From JALYXS01 sp051003795 (lineage in GTDB: Bacteria; Acidobacteriota; Terriglobia; Bryobacterales; Bryobacteraceae): a stretch of 38,092 nt of DNA. Below the pieces are notes generated by a model. It was given only the letters and a program-made list of their open reading frames with translations. It did not search any database and had not been told where the DNA came from. Location of the stretch: NCBI GenBank assembly GCA_051003795.1, contig JBPCKZ010000145.1:1-38092 (forward strand), read 5' to 3'. Both the position numbers and the translations under genes were made by a program. This document shows, piece by piece, positions 1 through 7,404 of this stretch (the stretch's first letter is position 1; each line of letters starts with the position of its first letter).

Positions 1-1
1 C

Positions 2-631
2 GACCGGATTCCCGATCAACTTCTCTTCGTCGAGCATCCGCACGTTGTCACGGTCGGGCGGAACGGTCATGCGGAAAATCTTCTCGCCAGTTCCGAAATC
101 CTGGAGCGCACCGGAATCGCATTCCACCATTCCGACCGCGGCGGGGATGTGACGTATCATGGACCGGGACAGATTGTTGGCTACCCGATTCTGGATTTGC
201 GGACCTGGAAGCGCGACGTTGGCGCCTATGTGCGGGCGATTGAGAATTCGTTGATCGAGACGCTCGCGGATTTCGGGATCGACGCCGAACGCAGCCCCGG
301 GATGACCGGCGTTTGGACCGGAGGCGCGAAAATCGCGGCGCTCGGGATTCACATCAGCCGATGGGTAACATCGCATGGCTTTGCGCTGAACTTAAATACC
401 GATTTGAAGTATTTCCAATACATCGTGCCCTGCGGGTTGAACAAGCCGGTGACGTCCATGGCGGCGCTCGGCGTCGACGCGCGGCGGAGCGAAGTGATTG
501 ACGCGCTAACCGGAAACTTTCGGCGCATTTTCGATTTTGAGGAGACTTGGGATGACCGACGTAGTGATGCCCCAGATGGGCGAGAGTATCGTCGAAGGTA
601 CACTGACCAAATGGCTGAAAAAGCCGGGTGA
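2..631 (+). CDS. lipB: Lipoyl(octanoyl) transferase LipB, 5' partial
   Basis: LipB moves octanoyl from acyl carrier protein to the lipoyl domain lysine of E2/GcvH proteins, the first step of de novo protein lipoylation in the cytosol. The frame is open from base 2, so the start lies upstream of the window; 209 codons are visible and roughly 15-20 N-terminal residues are missing compared with usual LipB lengths. Visible family motifs are the VEHPHVVTVGRNG-like segment near the 5' edge, GGDVTYHGPGQIVGYPILDL, the catalytic lysine in GGAKIAALGIH and the catalytic cysteine in IVPCGLNKPVTSM. The last 27 codons overlap the start of the E2 gene by 80 bases in another frame, an unusually long overlap. 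The neighbouring E2 is a natural substrate. Confidence 0.95.
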   Translation, partial: DRIPDQLLFVEHPHVVTVGRNGHAENLLASSEILERTGIAFHHSDRGGDVTYHGPGQIVGYPILDLRTWKRDVGAYVRAIENSLIETLADFGIDAERSPGMTGVWTGGAKIAALGIHISRWVTSHGFALNLNTDLKYFQYIVPCGLNKPVTSMAALGVDARRSEVIDALTGNFRRIFDFEETWDDRRSDAPDGREYRRRYTDQMAEKAG

Positions 632-1871
632 AGCGGTGGAGCGGGACGAGCCGCTATTCGAGATTTCGACGGACAAGGTAGATACCGAGATTCCATCGCC
701 CTCCGCGGGAACGCTGGCGGAAGTTTTGGTGCAGGAAGGAGCGACGGTCGGGATCAACACTGTGGTCGCGCGCATTCAGGACGGCGCGGGCGCGCCCACC
801 ACCCAATCTCCCGCCGGGCCGGCGCCGGCTCCGCCGGCGGAACCGAAGCCCCAGCCGGTGGCGCAGGTTCAAGCCCCTGCGCAAGCCCCCGCTCCGGCAC
901 CGGCTCCAGAGCCGGAAAAGGAAGCGGCCGGTCCGCTATCGCCGCTGGTGCGCCGGATGGCCCGCGAACACTCCATCGATTTGAGCCGCGTCACGGGTAC
1001 GGGGGCGGGCGGACGAATCACGAAGCAGGACGTGGAGCAGTATCTGGCGTCCTCGGAGGGCGCCCCTCAGCCGAAACCGGCCGCGGCTCCGGCCCCGCCT
1101 CCGCCTCCCGTGCAACAAGTTCCGCAAGAAGCGCCGCCGGCGCAGCCATTCGTGCCGCCTGTTCCGCAAGCCGGTCAGGCCAAAACGCGCGTGGAGCCGA
1201 TGAGCGCCATGCGCCAGAAGATCGCCGAGCACATGGTGATGAGCAAGCGCACTTCGGCGCACGTCACCACCGTGCACAAGGTGGACATGACGAAGGTCGC
1301 GAGGATGCGAGTTCGCCACAAGGAAGATTTCCAGGCGCGTTACGGCATGTCGCTGACCTTCCTGCCGTTCGTCGCGCGTGCCGCGGTGGAAGCCATTCGC
1401 ACTTTCCCGCTGCTCAATGCTTCGATTGAAGGCAGCAACATCATCTATCACAACGAGATCAATCTTGGGATCGCCGTTGCTCTTGAAAACGGCCTGATTG
1501 TGCCCGTGATTCGGGCGGCGGATGAAAAGAACGTTCTCGGGCTGCAACGCGCGATAGTCGATCTCGCCGCGCGCGCGCGTTCGCGCCAGCTTAAGCCGGA
1601 CGAGGTGCAAGGCGGAACCTTCTCGATCACCAATTTCGGCAGCTTCGGAAGCGTCTTCGCGACACCGGTTATCAATCAGCCGCAGGTGGCGATCCTGGGC
1701 GTCGGAACCGTCGAAAAGATTCCGGTAGTGATCGACGACGCGATCGGCATCCGCTCGGTTTGCTATCTGGCGCTCACCTTCGACCACCGCCTGATCGATG
1801 GCGCGTTGGGCGATCGGTTCACGGGAAAGGTGAAGTCGATCCTGGAGCACTGGTCGGAGGAAGTTCTTTGA
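552..1871 (+). CDS. 2-oxo acid dehydrogenase E2 (dihydrolipoamide acyltransferase)
   Basis: This is the 439-residue E2 core of a 2-oxo acid dehydrogenase complex, which transfers the acyl group from lipoamide to CoA. Domains in order: one lipoyl domain (about 1-76, lipoyl lysine in STDKVDTE near residue 42), a Pro/Ala-rich linker, a peripheral subunit-binding domain (about 125-160, SPLVRRMAREH to ITKQDVEQYL), a second Pro/Ala linker, and the catalytic domain from about 215 with the active-site DHRLIDG near the C terminus. The ATG at 552 is chosen over an in-frame start at 537 because GAGGAG sits at 539-544 and homologues begin with the lipoyl domain. The single lipoyl domain and motif style fit SucB- or branched-chain-type E2s better than the AceF partner of homodimeric AceE. 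The exact 2-oxo acid is not settled. Confidence 0.93.
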   Translation: MTDVVMPQMGESIVEGTLTKWLKKPGEAVERDEPLFEISTDKVDTEIPSPSAGTLAEVLVQEGATVGINTVVARIQDGAGAPTTQSPAGPAPAPPAEPKPQPVAQVQAPAQAPAPAPAPEPEKEAAGPLSPLVRRMAREHSIDLSRVTGTGAGGRITKQDVEQYLASSEGAPQPKPAAAPAPPPPPVQQVPQEAPPAQPFVPPVPQAGQAKTRVEPMSAMRQKIAEHMVMSKRTSAHVTTVHKVDMTKVARMRVRHKEDFQARYGMSLTFLPFVARAAVEAIRTFPLLNASIEGSNIIYHNEINLGIAVALENGLIVPVIRAADEKNVLGLQRAIVDLAARARSRQLKPDEVQGGTFSITNFGSFGSVFATPVINQPQVAILGVGTVEKIPVVIDDAIGIRSVCYLALTFDHRLIDGALGDRFTGKVKSILEHWSEEVL

Positions 1872-2311
1872 GCCGTGTTTTGAGCTTAGACAGGGTATTC
1901 CTCGATTACTCGATTGACCGCTTGCGGCAGCACTCGGATCGCATCGAGAAACGGCTCGCCGGGTTGACCGACAAGGACCTCTGGTCGCGAGAAAAGGGCG
2001 CGAATGCGATCGGCAATCTGGTGCTGCATCTCTGCGGGAACGTGCGGCAGTGGATTGTCTCGAGCGTGGGCGGCGCGCCGGACACCCGCGTGCGCGATCG
2101 GGAGTTCGCGGCACGGGGAGACGTGGCCGCGTCCGAACTTCGCGATCGATTGCACGCCGCCGTGGAGGAAGCCATTGCAGTGATCACGGCGGTTACACCC
2201 GAGCGGCTGCTCGAACGGGTTCAGCCGCAGAATCACGATGTCACGGTGATGGAAGCGATCTATCATGTGGTGGAGCATTTCGCCTGGCACACCGGCCAAA
2301 TCGCAATGTAA
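1868..2311 (+). CDS. DinB/DUF1572-like four-helix metal-binding protein
   Basis: The 147-residue protein looks like the DinB superfamily (DUF1572-type), small helical-bundle proteins that often bind a divalent metal through three histidines; most have no proven reaction. Candidate ligands are the histidine in NLVLHLCGN (about 54) and the two in HVVEHFAWHTGQI at the C terminus, the most family-like stretch. The start is taken as TTG at 1868, overlapping the E2 stop codon, because GGAGG at 1856-1860 is ideally spaced; no ATG fits this. The tight overlap indicates cotranscription and probably translational coupling with the E2 gene. It ends 13 bases before lutB. A role in the neighbouring pathways is not evident. 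Confidence 0.8.
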   Translation: MSRVLSLDRVFLDYSIDRLRQHSDRIEKRLAGLTDKDLWSREKGANAIGNLVLHLCGNVRQWIVSSVGGAPDTRVRDREFAARGDVAASELRDRLHAAVEEAIAVITAVTPERLLERVQPQNHDVTVMEAIYHVVEHFAWHTGQIAM

Positions 2312-2324
2312 CGTCGTGACATCA

Positions 2325-3725
2325 ATGTCACTCGCTTTCGACGAAAAAATTCACGATACTCTCGCCGATCCCAAGCTCCAGCTAGCCATCTACACGGCGA
2401 CCGGCCGCCTCATCGAGCACCGCAAGCACGCCATTAAACCGGAGCTTCTTCCCGAATATCAAGAGCTTCGCGACCAAGCCAACGCCATTAAAAAACACGC
2501 GATCGAGAACCTGGATACGTATCTCGAAGAGCTTGAGCGGAACGTCGTCGCGCACGGCGGCAAGGTGATCTGGTGCGACGATGCGGCCGCTGTAGCCGAC
2601 TTCGTCCTGAATCTCGCGAAAGAGAGGAACGCGCGGCTGATTGTGAAGTCGAAATCGATGACCACCGAGGAGATCGATCTCAACGAGCGCTTGGCGCACC
2701 ACAATCTTGAATCGGTCGAAACGGATCTGGGCGAGTACATCATTCAGCTAGCGCACCAGCGCCCGTATCACATCGTCGCGCCCGCGCTGCACCTGACCAG
2801 ACACGATGTCGCGGAAGTGTTCACGCGCGAACTTGGCATTCCAAACGAGACGGCGATCGAGAAGCAGACGATGATCGCGCGTTCCGTTTTGCGGGAGAAG
2901 TTTTTGGCGGCCGATATCGGCGTAAGCGGCGCGAATTTCTTGATAGCCGATTCGGGCGCGGTCGTGCTTGTCGAGAACGAAGGCAACGCGCGGCTCACCA
3001 CCAGCGCGCCTCGCATTCACATCGCGGTTGCCGGGATCGAGAAGGTAATTCCGCGCGCGCAGGATCTCGCGGTGTTCCTGAAACTGCTCGGCCGCAGCGC
3101 CACCGGTCAGCCCATGACGGTGTACACATCGTTTCTTTCGGGTCCGCGGCGAGCGGGCGAAATCGATGGGCCGGACGAATTCTATCTGGTGCTCCTCGAC
3201 AATGGGCGGACGAAGTTGCTGGCCGATCCGGGCAAGCGGCAGTCGCTCTATTGCATCCGCTGCGGGGCGTGCCTGAACATTTGCCCCGTGTACCGGAAGA
3301 TCGGCGGACACAGCTTTCCGTGGGTGTATTCGGGGCCGATCGGCGCTATTATTACGCCGCAATTTCTGGGCGTGCGCCACGAGCCGGCGCTTCCGTTCGC
3401 CTCGAGCTTGTGCGGCGCCTGCGCGGAAGTTTGTCCGGTCAAGATCGATATTCCGCAAGTACTGCTGGATCTGCGAGCCGACGTGCAGGAATCGCGCGCC
3501 AAGTCGGGATCGGGCAAGCTGGAACGGCTTGGCTTCCGGATGTTCGCGTTCGTAATGACGAGGCCGCGGCTGTTTGAATGGGCGGGAAAGTTCGCGAAAA
3601 TCTTTTCAAAACTGCCGCTGATGAGCAGAATCCCGCCGGTAAGCTTCTGGGCCGGCCAGCGGGACATCCCGGCATTTCCCGCGAAAAGTTTCCGGGAAAT
3701 ATGGAGCGAGAATTATGCCGCGTGA
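2325..3725 (+). CDS. lutB: LutB/YkgF-type iron-sulfur protein (lactate utilization)
   Basis: LutB is a subunit of the LutABC system that oxidizes L-lactate to pyruvate. This 466-residue protein matches the usual family length (about 470). An N-terminal LUD domain covers about 50-290. Two ferredoxin-type cysteine clusters follow: CIRCGACLNICP near 310 and CGACAEVCPVKIDIP near 363-375, each suited to a [4Fe-4S] centre, and then a C-terminal helical region. The ATG at 2325 gives a start like homologues; a GTG at 2316 is also possible. lutC overlaps its 3' end by 11 bases. No lutA (the CCG-domain subunit) lies next to the pair in this window, so the third subunit must be encoded elsewhere or replaced. 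Confidence 0.93.
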   Translation: MSLAFDEKIHDTLADPKLQLAIYTATGRLIEHRKHAIKPELLPEYQELRDQANAIKKHAIENLDTYLEELERNVVAHGGKVIWCDDAAAVADFVLNLAKERNARLIVKSKSMTTEEIDLNERLAHHNLESVETDLGEYIIQLAHQRPYHIVAPALHLTRHDVAEVFTRELGIPNETAIEKQTMIARSVLREKFLAADIGVSGANFLIADSGAVVLVENEGNARLTTSAPRIHIAVAGIEKVIPRAQDLAVFLKLLGRSATGQPMTVYTSFLSGPRRAGEIDGPDEFYLVLLDNGRTKLLADPGKRQSLYCIRCGACLNICPVYRKIGGHSFPWVYSGPIGAIITPQFLGVRHEPALPFASSLCGACAEVCPVKIDIPQVLLDLRADVQESRAKSGSGKLERLGFRMFAFVMTRPRLFEWAGKFAKIFSKLPLMSRIPPVSFWAGQRDIPAFPAKSFREIWSENYAA

Positions 3726-4341
3726 AGAGATGCTCGGCAGAGTGCGGTCGGCGCTAGGAATCCACGCCGTGCAAAGCCCGCCGCCCGTGCGCTTGCGAAT
3801 TGCCGAAATTCCAGGCCAATCCCGGACCGACCGCATGCTCGAGCGCGTTGCCGCGCTCGCCGGCAAAACGCTCCAGGCGAACGCCGCCGAAGCGCGCGCG
3901 TACGTAGCTGAAACCCTTGGCGGCAAATCCGCAATTGCTTCGAATGCTCCGTTTCTGAAGGACTGCGGCATCACGGATCTTCCGAATGTCCGCTCCGGGA
4001 TCGTCGATCGCGCCGAACTCCGTGAGCTCTGCGCTACCTGCGATTTCGGAATCACCAGCGCCGACTACGCCCTCGCCGATACCGGCACGCTCGTGATGCT
4101 CTCAAGCCCGCGAGAGGCACGGATGATCTCGCTTCTTCCCCCCGCGCATATCGCGGTCGTGCCCGCTCATAAAATTCTTAGCGGCCTGGATGAACTGCTG
4201 ACTTTGCTCCCCCGCCCCGCCGAACAGACCAGTTCCATGGTCCTGATTACCGGACCCAGCCGAACGGGCGATATCGAACAAATTCTCGTGCGCGGCGTAC
4301 ACGGCCCCGGCGAATTTCACGTTATTGTGGTGGACGCATGA
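3715..4341 (+). CDS. lutC: LutC/YkgG-type LUD-domain protein (lactate utilization)
   Basis: This 208-residue LUD-domain protein is the LutC (YkgG) component of the LutABC lactate oxidation system. The diagnostic C-terminal half reads ADYALADTGTLVML, then LLPPAHIAVVPAHKIL, then ITGPSRTGDIEQILVRGVHGP, a strongly conserved set in the family. There are no cysteine clusters, as expected for LutC as opposed to LutB. It starts inside lutB with an 11-base overlap and its stop overlaps the ATG of the next gene (ATGA), so lutB, lutC and the YHS gene are very likely one transcript. Confidence 0.93.
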   Translation: MPREEMLGRVRSALGIHAVQSPPPVRLRIAEIPGQSRTDRMLERVAALAGKTLQANAAEARAYVAETLGGKSAIASNAPFLKDCGITDLPNVRSGIVDRAELRELCATCDFGITSADYALADTGTLVMLSSPREARMISLLPPAHIAVVPAHKILSGLDELLTLLPRPAEQTSSMVLITGPSRTGDIEQILVRGVHGPGEFHVIVVDA

Positions 4342-4529
4342 ACCGAAATCCCGACATGAAAGATCCCGTTTGCGGCATGGATGTCGACCCGCAAAATCCC
4401 GCCGCCATCGCCGAGTACGAGGGCCATGAGTACCTGTTCTGCAGCGCGGAATGCAAACGCATTTTCGACGAGCACCCCGACCAGTACTCGGGCGAAGGCC
4501 TCTCGCCGGGCATTGAGTATCCTGAATAG
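4338..4529 (+). CDS. YHS-domain small protein
   Basis: A 63-residue protein made almost wholly of a YHS domain, the short module found in metal-related proteins such as some copper ATPases, heavy-metal transporters and monooxygenase subunits. The visible signature is KDPVCGMDV near the N terminus, then YEGHEYLFCSAECKRIFDEHPDQY, with cysteines at about 12, 35 and 39 that could bind metal. Its ATG overlaps the lutC stop (ATGA), which places it in the lutBC operon and hints at a role in metal or Fe-S handling for the lactate system. That link is inference from position only. Confidence 0.85.
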   Translation: MNRNPDMKDPVCGMDVDPQNPAAIAEYEGHEYLFCSAECKRIFDEHPDQYSGEGLSPGIEYPE

Positions 4530-4532
4530 GCC

Positions 4533-4808
4533 ATGCCTTGCCTACTGCCGCTGCTCGTAGTCTTTTTCCCGCGCATTGCGATTCTGCTGCTGTATTTCTT
4601 CACGACCTTCTTCGCGCACTTCGTGAACAATCTGCTGGTTCCGCTGCTTGGGTTTATCTTTCTGCCGCTTACCCTGATCGCCTATACCTACATGTTCAAC
4701 CAGCGGATGCCGCACGACGCCACGTTCCTGATCGTCATGATTATCGCGGTGGTGCTCGATCTGGGTCTGCTCGGCGGCGGGCACTATAGCCGGCGTTACC
4801 GAAACTGA
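4533..4808 (+). CDS. Small integral membrane protein, unknown function
   Basis: A 91-residue hydrophobic protein I do not recognise. Hydrophobic runs at about 3-30, 33-55 and 66-82 predict two to three membrane segments, with a short charged C-terminal tail (YSRRYRN). The ATG follows the YHS stop by only three bases, so it is probably the last gene of the lutB-lutC-YHS transcript. It could be a membrane partner of the YHS protein, but nothing in the sequence proves that. Another frame gives an overlapping 83-codon ORF with no membrane character, which I take as a shadow. Confidence 0.7.
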   Translation: MPCLLPLLVVFFPRIAILLLYFFTTFFAHFVNNLLVPLLGFIFLPLTLIAYTYMFNQRMPHDATFLIVMIIAVVLDLGLLGGGHYSRRYRN

Positions 4809-4824
4809 GCGGACGTTCCCTTGG

Positions 4825-4849
4825 CGTCGTCGCCCTTTGTCCCACGACG
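4825..4849. terminator. Weak hairpin between convergent genes
   Basis: CGTCGT at 4825-4830 can pair with ACGACG at 4844-4849 around a 13-base loop. It lies between the convergent ends of the small membrane protein gene (ends 4808) and the Pro/Asn-rich protein gene (ends 4850). No T-tract follows on either strand, so termination is only a guess from position. Confidence 0.25.
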
Positions 4850-5176
4850 TCATTGCGGCGGCGCGGCCGAGGGAGCGCGGGGAGGAGCCTTGGGGCCGGC
4901 CGGCGTATCGGGATTGATCGGAGTGCGCGGAGGCACCGGGTTCCGGGGGTTTGTCGGGCCTTTCGGGTCCATTGGATTCTCTTGGGTATTCGAATCCGGA
5001 TTTGCGGCCGTGCCAGCGGCGTTCGAGCCGCCGGTGCGTGCCCTTCCCTTGGCATGTTTTTTCTTGCCGTGGTTAGTCTTGGTCGGATTGGACGGCGAAC
5101 CCGGGTTGTTTTCCGAATTTTGACCAAAAGCCAGAGTTGCCGCAGTCATCAGTAGAAGCAGGCCTCTTGTTTTCAT
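4850..5176 (-). CDS. Secreted Pro/Asn-rich low-complexity protein
   Basis: A 108-residue protein with a clear signal peptide (MKTRGLLLLMTAATLAFGQ, probable cleavage after AFG) and a mature part dominated by Pro, Asn, Gly, Ala and Thr plus a basic patch (GKKKHAKGRAR at about 37-47). The mature chain looks disordered, with repeated short motifs of the NP, GP and TP kind (PKGPTNPRNP, PPRTPINPDTP). The ATG at 5176 is chosen over one at 5197 because the signal peptide begins there and GAGGAG lies about seven bases upstream. It is divergent from argF and shares that intergenic region. I do not recognise a family; a periplasmic or cell-surface location is likely. Confidence 0.65.
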   Translation of the reverse strand: MKTRGLLLLMTAATLAFGQNSENNPGSPSNPTKTNHGKKKHAKGRARTGGSNAAGTAANPDSNTQENPMDPKGPTNPRNPVPPRTPINPDTPAGPKAPPRAPSAAPPQ

Positions 5177-5204
5177 CGTTTGACTCCTCACCCACATCCA
5201 GCAA

Positions 5205-5232
5205 TTGCGTTTCCGTCCGAAATGTGTAATTA
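5205..5232 (+). promoter_or_regulatory. Candidate argF promoter
   Basis: TTGCGT at 5205-5210 and TAATTA at 5227-5232 are a plausible sigma70-type -35/-10 pair with a 16-base spacer. The -10 falls inside the first ARG box, which would explain repression by blocking RNA polymerase. The match to consensus is only moderate. Confidence 0.35.
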
Positions 5233-5238
5233 TTCAAT
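5221..5238 (+). promoter_or_regulatory. ARG box 1 (putative ArgR operator)
   Basis: The 18-mer AATGTGTAATTATTCAAT agrees with the classical ARG box TNTGAATWWWWATTCANW at about 15 of 18 positions, including an intact right half ATTCA. It sits directly upstream of argF and two bases from a second box, the usual tandem layout for the ArgR hexamer. Confidence 0.65.
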
Positions 5239-5240
5239 GC

Positions 5241-5258
5241 GATGAATAAAAATGCAGC
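5241..5258 (+). promoter_or_regulatory. ARG box 2 (putative ArgR operator)
   Basis: GATGAATAAAAATGCAGC matches the Bacillus-type ARG box CATGAATAAAAATKCAAK at 15 of 18 positions, with the central 15 bases all in agreement. It overlaps the ATG at 5242, which argues that this ATG is operator sequence and not the argF start. Centre-to-centre distance to box 1 is 20 bp, close to the 21 bp known for Escherichia coli tandem boxes. Confidence 0.7.
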
Positions 5259-5271
5259 GCGGAGGGTGAAC

Positions 5272-6186
5272 GTGGCTCGTTCGGCACCGCCGGATTTCTC
5301 TTGCGACCTGGATCTGCGCGATGCCGAAGTGGCCGAATTGCTGGATCTCGCCTGCCGCGTGAAGCGCTCCCCCCGTGAGTACGCGCATTCGCTCGATGGC
5401 AAGTCGATAGCGTTGCTATTTGAAAAACCCTCGCTTCGAACTCGCGTGACGTTTGAGCTGGCGGCCAGGCAGCTGGGCGGATCGTCGGTGATGGTCGAAG
5501 GTCCGATTGGCGGGCGCGAGCCGCTCAAGGATGTCGCGCGAAATCTGGATCGTTGGGTCGGCGCCATTGTCGCCCGAACCTTTTTGCATTCGACCATTGA
5601 AGAGCTGGCGCGCTGGTCGTCGGTTCCGGTGATTAATGCACTTAGCGATCTGTACCATCCATGCCAGGCGCTCGCCGACATGTTGACGTTGCGCGAGCGC
5701 TTCGGGCGGCTGCGGGGCTTGAAGCTGGCCTTCGTGGGAGACGGCAACAATGTGGCGCACTCTTTGATGTTGAGCGCGTCGCGATTGGGGATCGATTTTG
5801 CGATGGCAACGCCGAAGGGTTATGCGCCGAATCCGGAAATCGTGGCTGAGGCGAAGGGCTTGGCCGCGCGTTCCGGATCTTCTTTGCTGATAACGAATGA
5901 CGCTTTCAGAGCCGTGGCGGAGGCGCACGCGGTCTATACGGATGTGTGGGCCAGCATGGGCCAGGAGATCGAGGCGCAAAGCCGGCGGGTGGAATTTTCG
6001 GCGTACCGCGTGGAACCAGCCTTGTTCGCCGCCGCCCGCGAGGACGCGGTTTTCATGCACTGCCTCCCGGCGAAACGCGAGGAAGAAGTGGCCGACGAGG
6101 TGATCGAATCGAACCGTTCGGTGGTGTTCGATCAAGCCGAAAACCGCCTGCACGTCCAGAAGGCCCTACTGCTGATGCTGCTATAA
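5272..6186 (+). CDS. argF: Ornithine carbamoyltransferase
   Basis: The enzyme joins carbamoyl phosphate and ornithine to citrulline in arginine synthesis. The 304-residue chain shows the carbamoyl-phosphate loop EKPSLRTRVTFE near residue 50, YHPCQALAD near 128, the ornithine-loop style DVWASMGQE and HCLPAKREEEV near 263. The start is taken as GTG at 5272, since GGAGG at 5261-5265 lies six bases upstream; the longer ATG start at 5242 lies inside an ARG box and lacks a ribosome site. It is first in argF-argG-argH-argR, 15 bases before argG, and is probably repressed by ArgR at the tandem boxes. The second position of the loop is Leu (SLRTR) where many have Thr. Confidence 0.94.
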   Translation: MARSAPPDFSCDLDLRDAEVAELLDLACRVKRSPREYAHSLDGKSIALLFEKPSLRTRVTFELAARQLGGSSVMVEGPIGGREPLKDVARNLDRWVGAIVARTFLHSTIEELARWSSVPVINALSDLYHPCQALADMLTLRERFGRLRGLKLAFVGDGNNVAHSLMLSASRLGIDFAMATPKGYAPNPEIVAEAKGLAARSGSSLLITNDAFRAVAEAHAVYTDVWASMGQEIEAQSRRVEFSAYRVEPALFAAAREDAVFMHCLPAKREEEVADEVIESNRSVVFDQAENRLHVQKALLLMLL

Positions 6187-6201
6187 ATCGCGGCACCGAT
6201 T

Positions 6202-7404
6202 ATGAAACCTAAAAAAGTAGCGCTCGCCTATTCGGGCGGTTTGGACACCTCTGTAATCATCCCCTGGCTCAAGGAGCATTACGGCTGCCAGGTGGTTGCG
6301 GTATGCGGCGATATAGGGCAGGGGAGCGACGAACTCACCGGCCTCGAGGAGAAGGCACGCAAGACCGGCGCCGATGAAGTCTACATTGCCGACATGCGCG
6401 AGGAGTTCGTCACCGATTATCTTTGGCGCCTGGTGCGCGCGGGCGGCATTTACGAGCACAAATATCTGCTGGGCACGTCCATAGCGCGGCCGCTTCTCGC
6501 GAAGCGGCAAGTGGAGGTCGCGCTGGAAACCGGTTGTGACGCGCTAGCCCACGGCTGCACGGGAAAAGGAAACGATCAGGTCCGCTTCGAGCTCACGTAC
6601 AAGGCGCTCGCGCCCCATCTGCCCGTCATCGCCCCATGGCGGGAGTGGGACATCGTTTCCCGCGAAGACGCTCTCGATTATGCGGCTAAACACAACGTTC
6701 CCGTCGCTCAATCGACCACTAAAATTTACAGCCGCGACCGCAACATCTGGCATATCTCGCACGAGGGCGCGGAACTCGAAGATCCGGCGAACGCCCCGTC
6801 CGACGGGGTCTGGATGCTCACCAAGAGCCCGCGCGAAGCGCCCGACCGTCCAACCGACGTCACCATCGGCTTCGAAAAGGGCATCCCGGTCTCGGTTGAC
6901 GGCAAGCGGCTGAGCGGCGTCGAGCTGCTCGAAAAATTGAATTCGATCGGCGGAGAAAACGGCGTGGGCCGCATAGACCTCGTCGAGAATCGCTTCGTGG
7001 GAATGAAATCGCGCGGCTGCTATGAAACGCCGGGCGGAACGCTGATCATGGCGGCCCACCGGGAGCTCGAATCGTTGACTCTCGATCGCGACACGCTCCA
7101 TTACAAGCAGCATTTGGCGCTCGACTATGCCGAGATGGTTTACAACGGTCTCTGGTTCACGCCGTTGCGCGAGGCGCTCGACGCATTTTTCGAATCGGTC
7201 GGCCGGACCACGACAGGGGAAGTCACGCTGCGGCTCTACAAGGGCCACTACGATCCGGTGAGCCGCAAATCGCCCTACTCGCTCTATTCGCTCGGCATCG
7301 CCAGCTTCACCATGGGGGCCGACTACGACCAGAAGGATGCGCGCGGCTTCATAAACCTGATCGGGCTGCCGATCAAGGTGCGGGCGGCGCTCCCGAAAAG
7401 ATGA
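6202..7404 (+). CDS. argG: Argininosuccinate synthase
   Basis: This 400-residue enzyme condenses citrulline and aspartate with ATP to argininosuccinate. It has the N-type ATP pyrophosphatase P-loop AYSGGLDTSVIIPWL at residues 9-23, the GDIGQGSDE segment near 36, HGCTGKGNDQVRFE near 115-130 and YSRDRNIWHISHEG near 174-190, all hallmarks of ArgG. Length is normal for the bacterial type. It lies 15 bases after argF and its end overlaps the argH ATG by four bases, so it belongs to the arginine operon. Confidence 0.97.
   Translation: MKPKKVALAYSGGLDTSVIIPWLKEHYGCQVVAVCGDIGQGSDELTGLEEKARKTGADEVYIADMREEFVTDYLWRLVRAGGIYEHKYLLGTSIARPLLAKRQVEVALETGCDALAHGCTGKGNDQVRFELTYKALAPHLPVIAPWREWDIVSREDALDYAAKHNVPVAQSTTKIYSRDRNIWHISHEGAELEDPANAPSDGVWMLTKSPREAPDRPTDVTIGFEKGIPVSVDGKRLSGVELLEKLNSIGGENGVGRIDLVENRFVGMKSRGCYETPGGTLIMAAHRELESLTLDRDTLHYKQHLALDYAEMVYNGLWFTPLREALDAFFESVGRTTTGEVTLRLYKGHYDPVSRKSPYSLYSLGIASFTMGADYDQKDARGFINLIGLPIKVRAALPKR

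Noticed and set aside
936..2114. Long minus-strand frame of 392 codons opposite the E2 and DinB-like genes
   Set aside because: Arg/His/Ala-rich shadow of two well-supported plus-strand genes; no domain or ribosome site.
4821..5123. Plus-strand Gly/Phe-rich frame of 100 codons opposite the Pro/Asn-rich protein
   Set aside because: The minus strand has a signal peptide and a ribosome site; this frame has neither.
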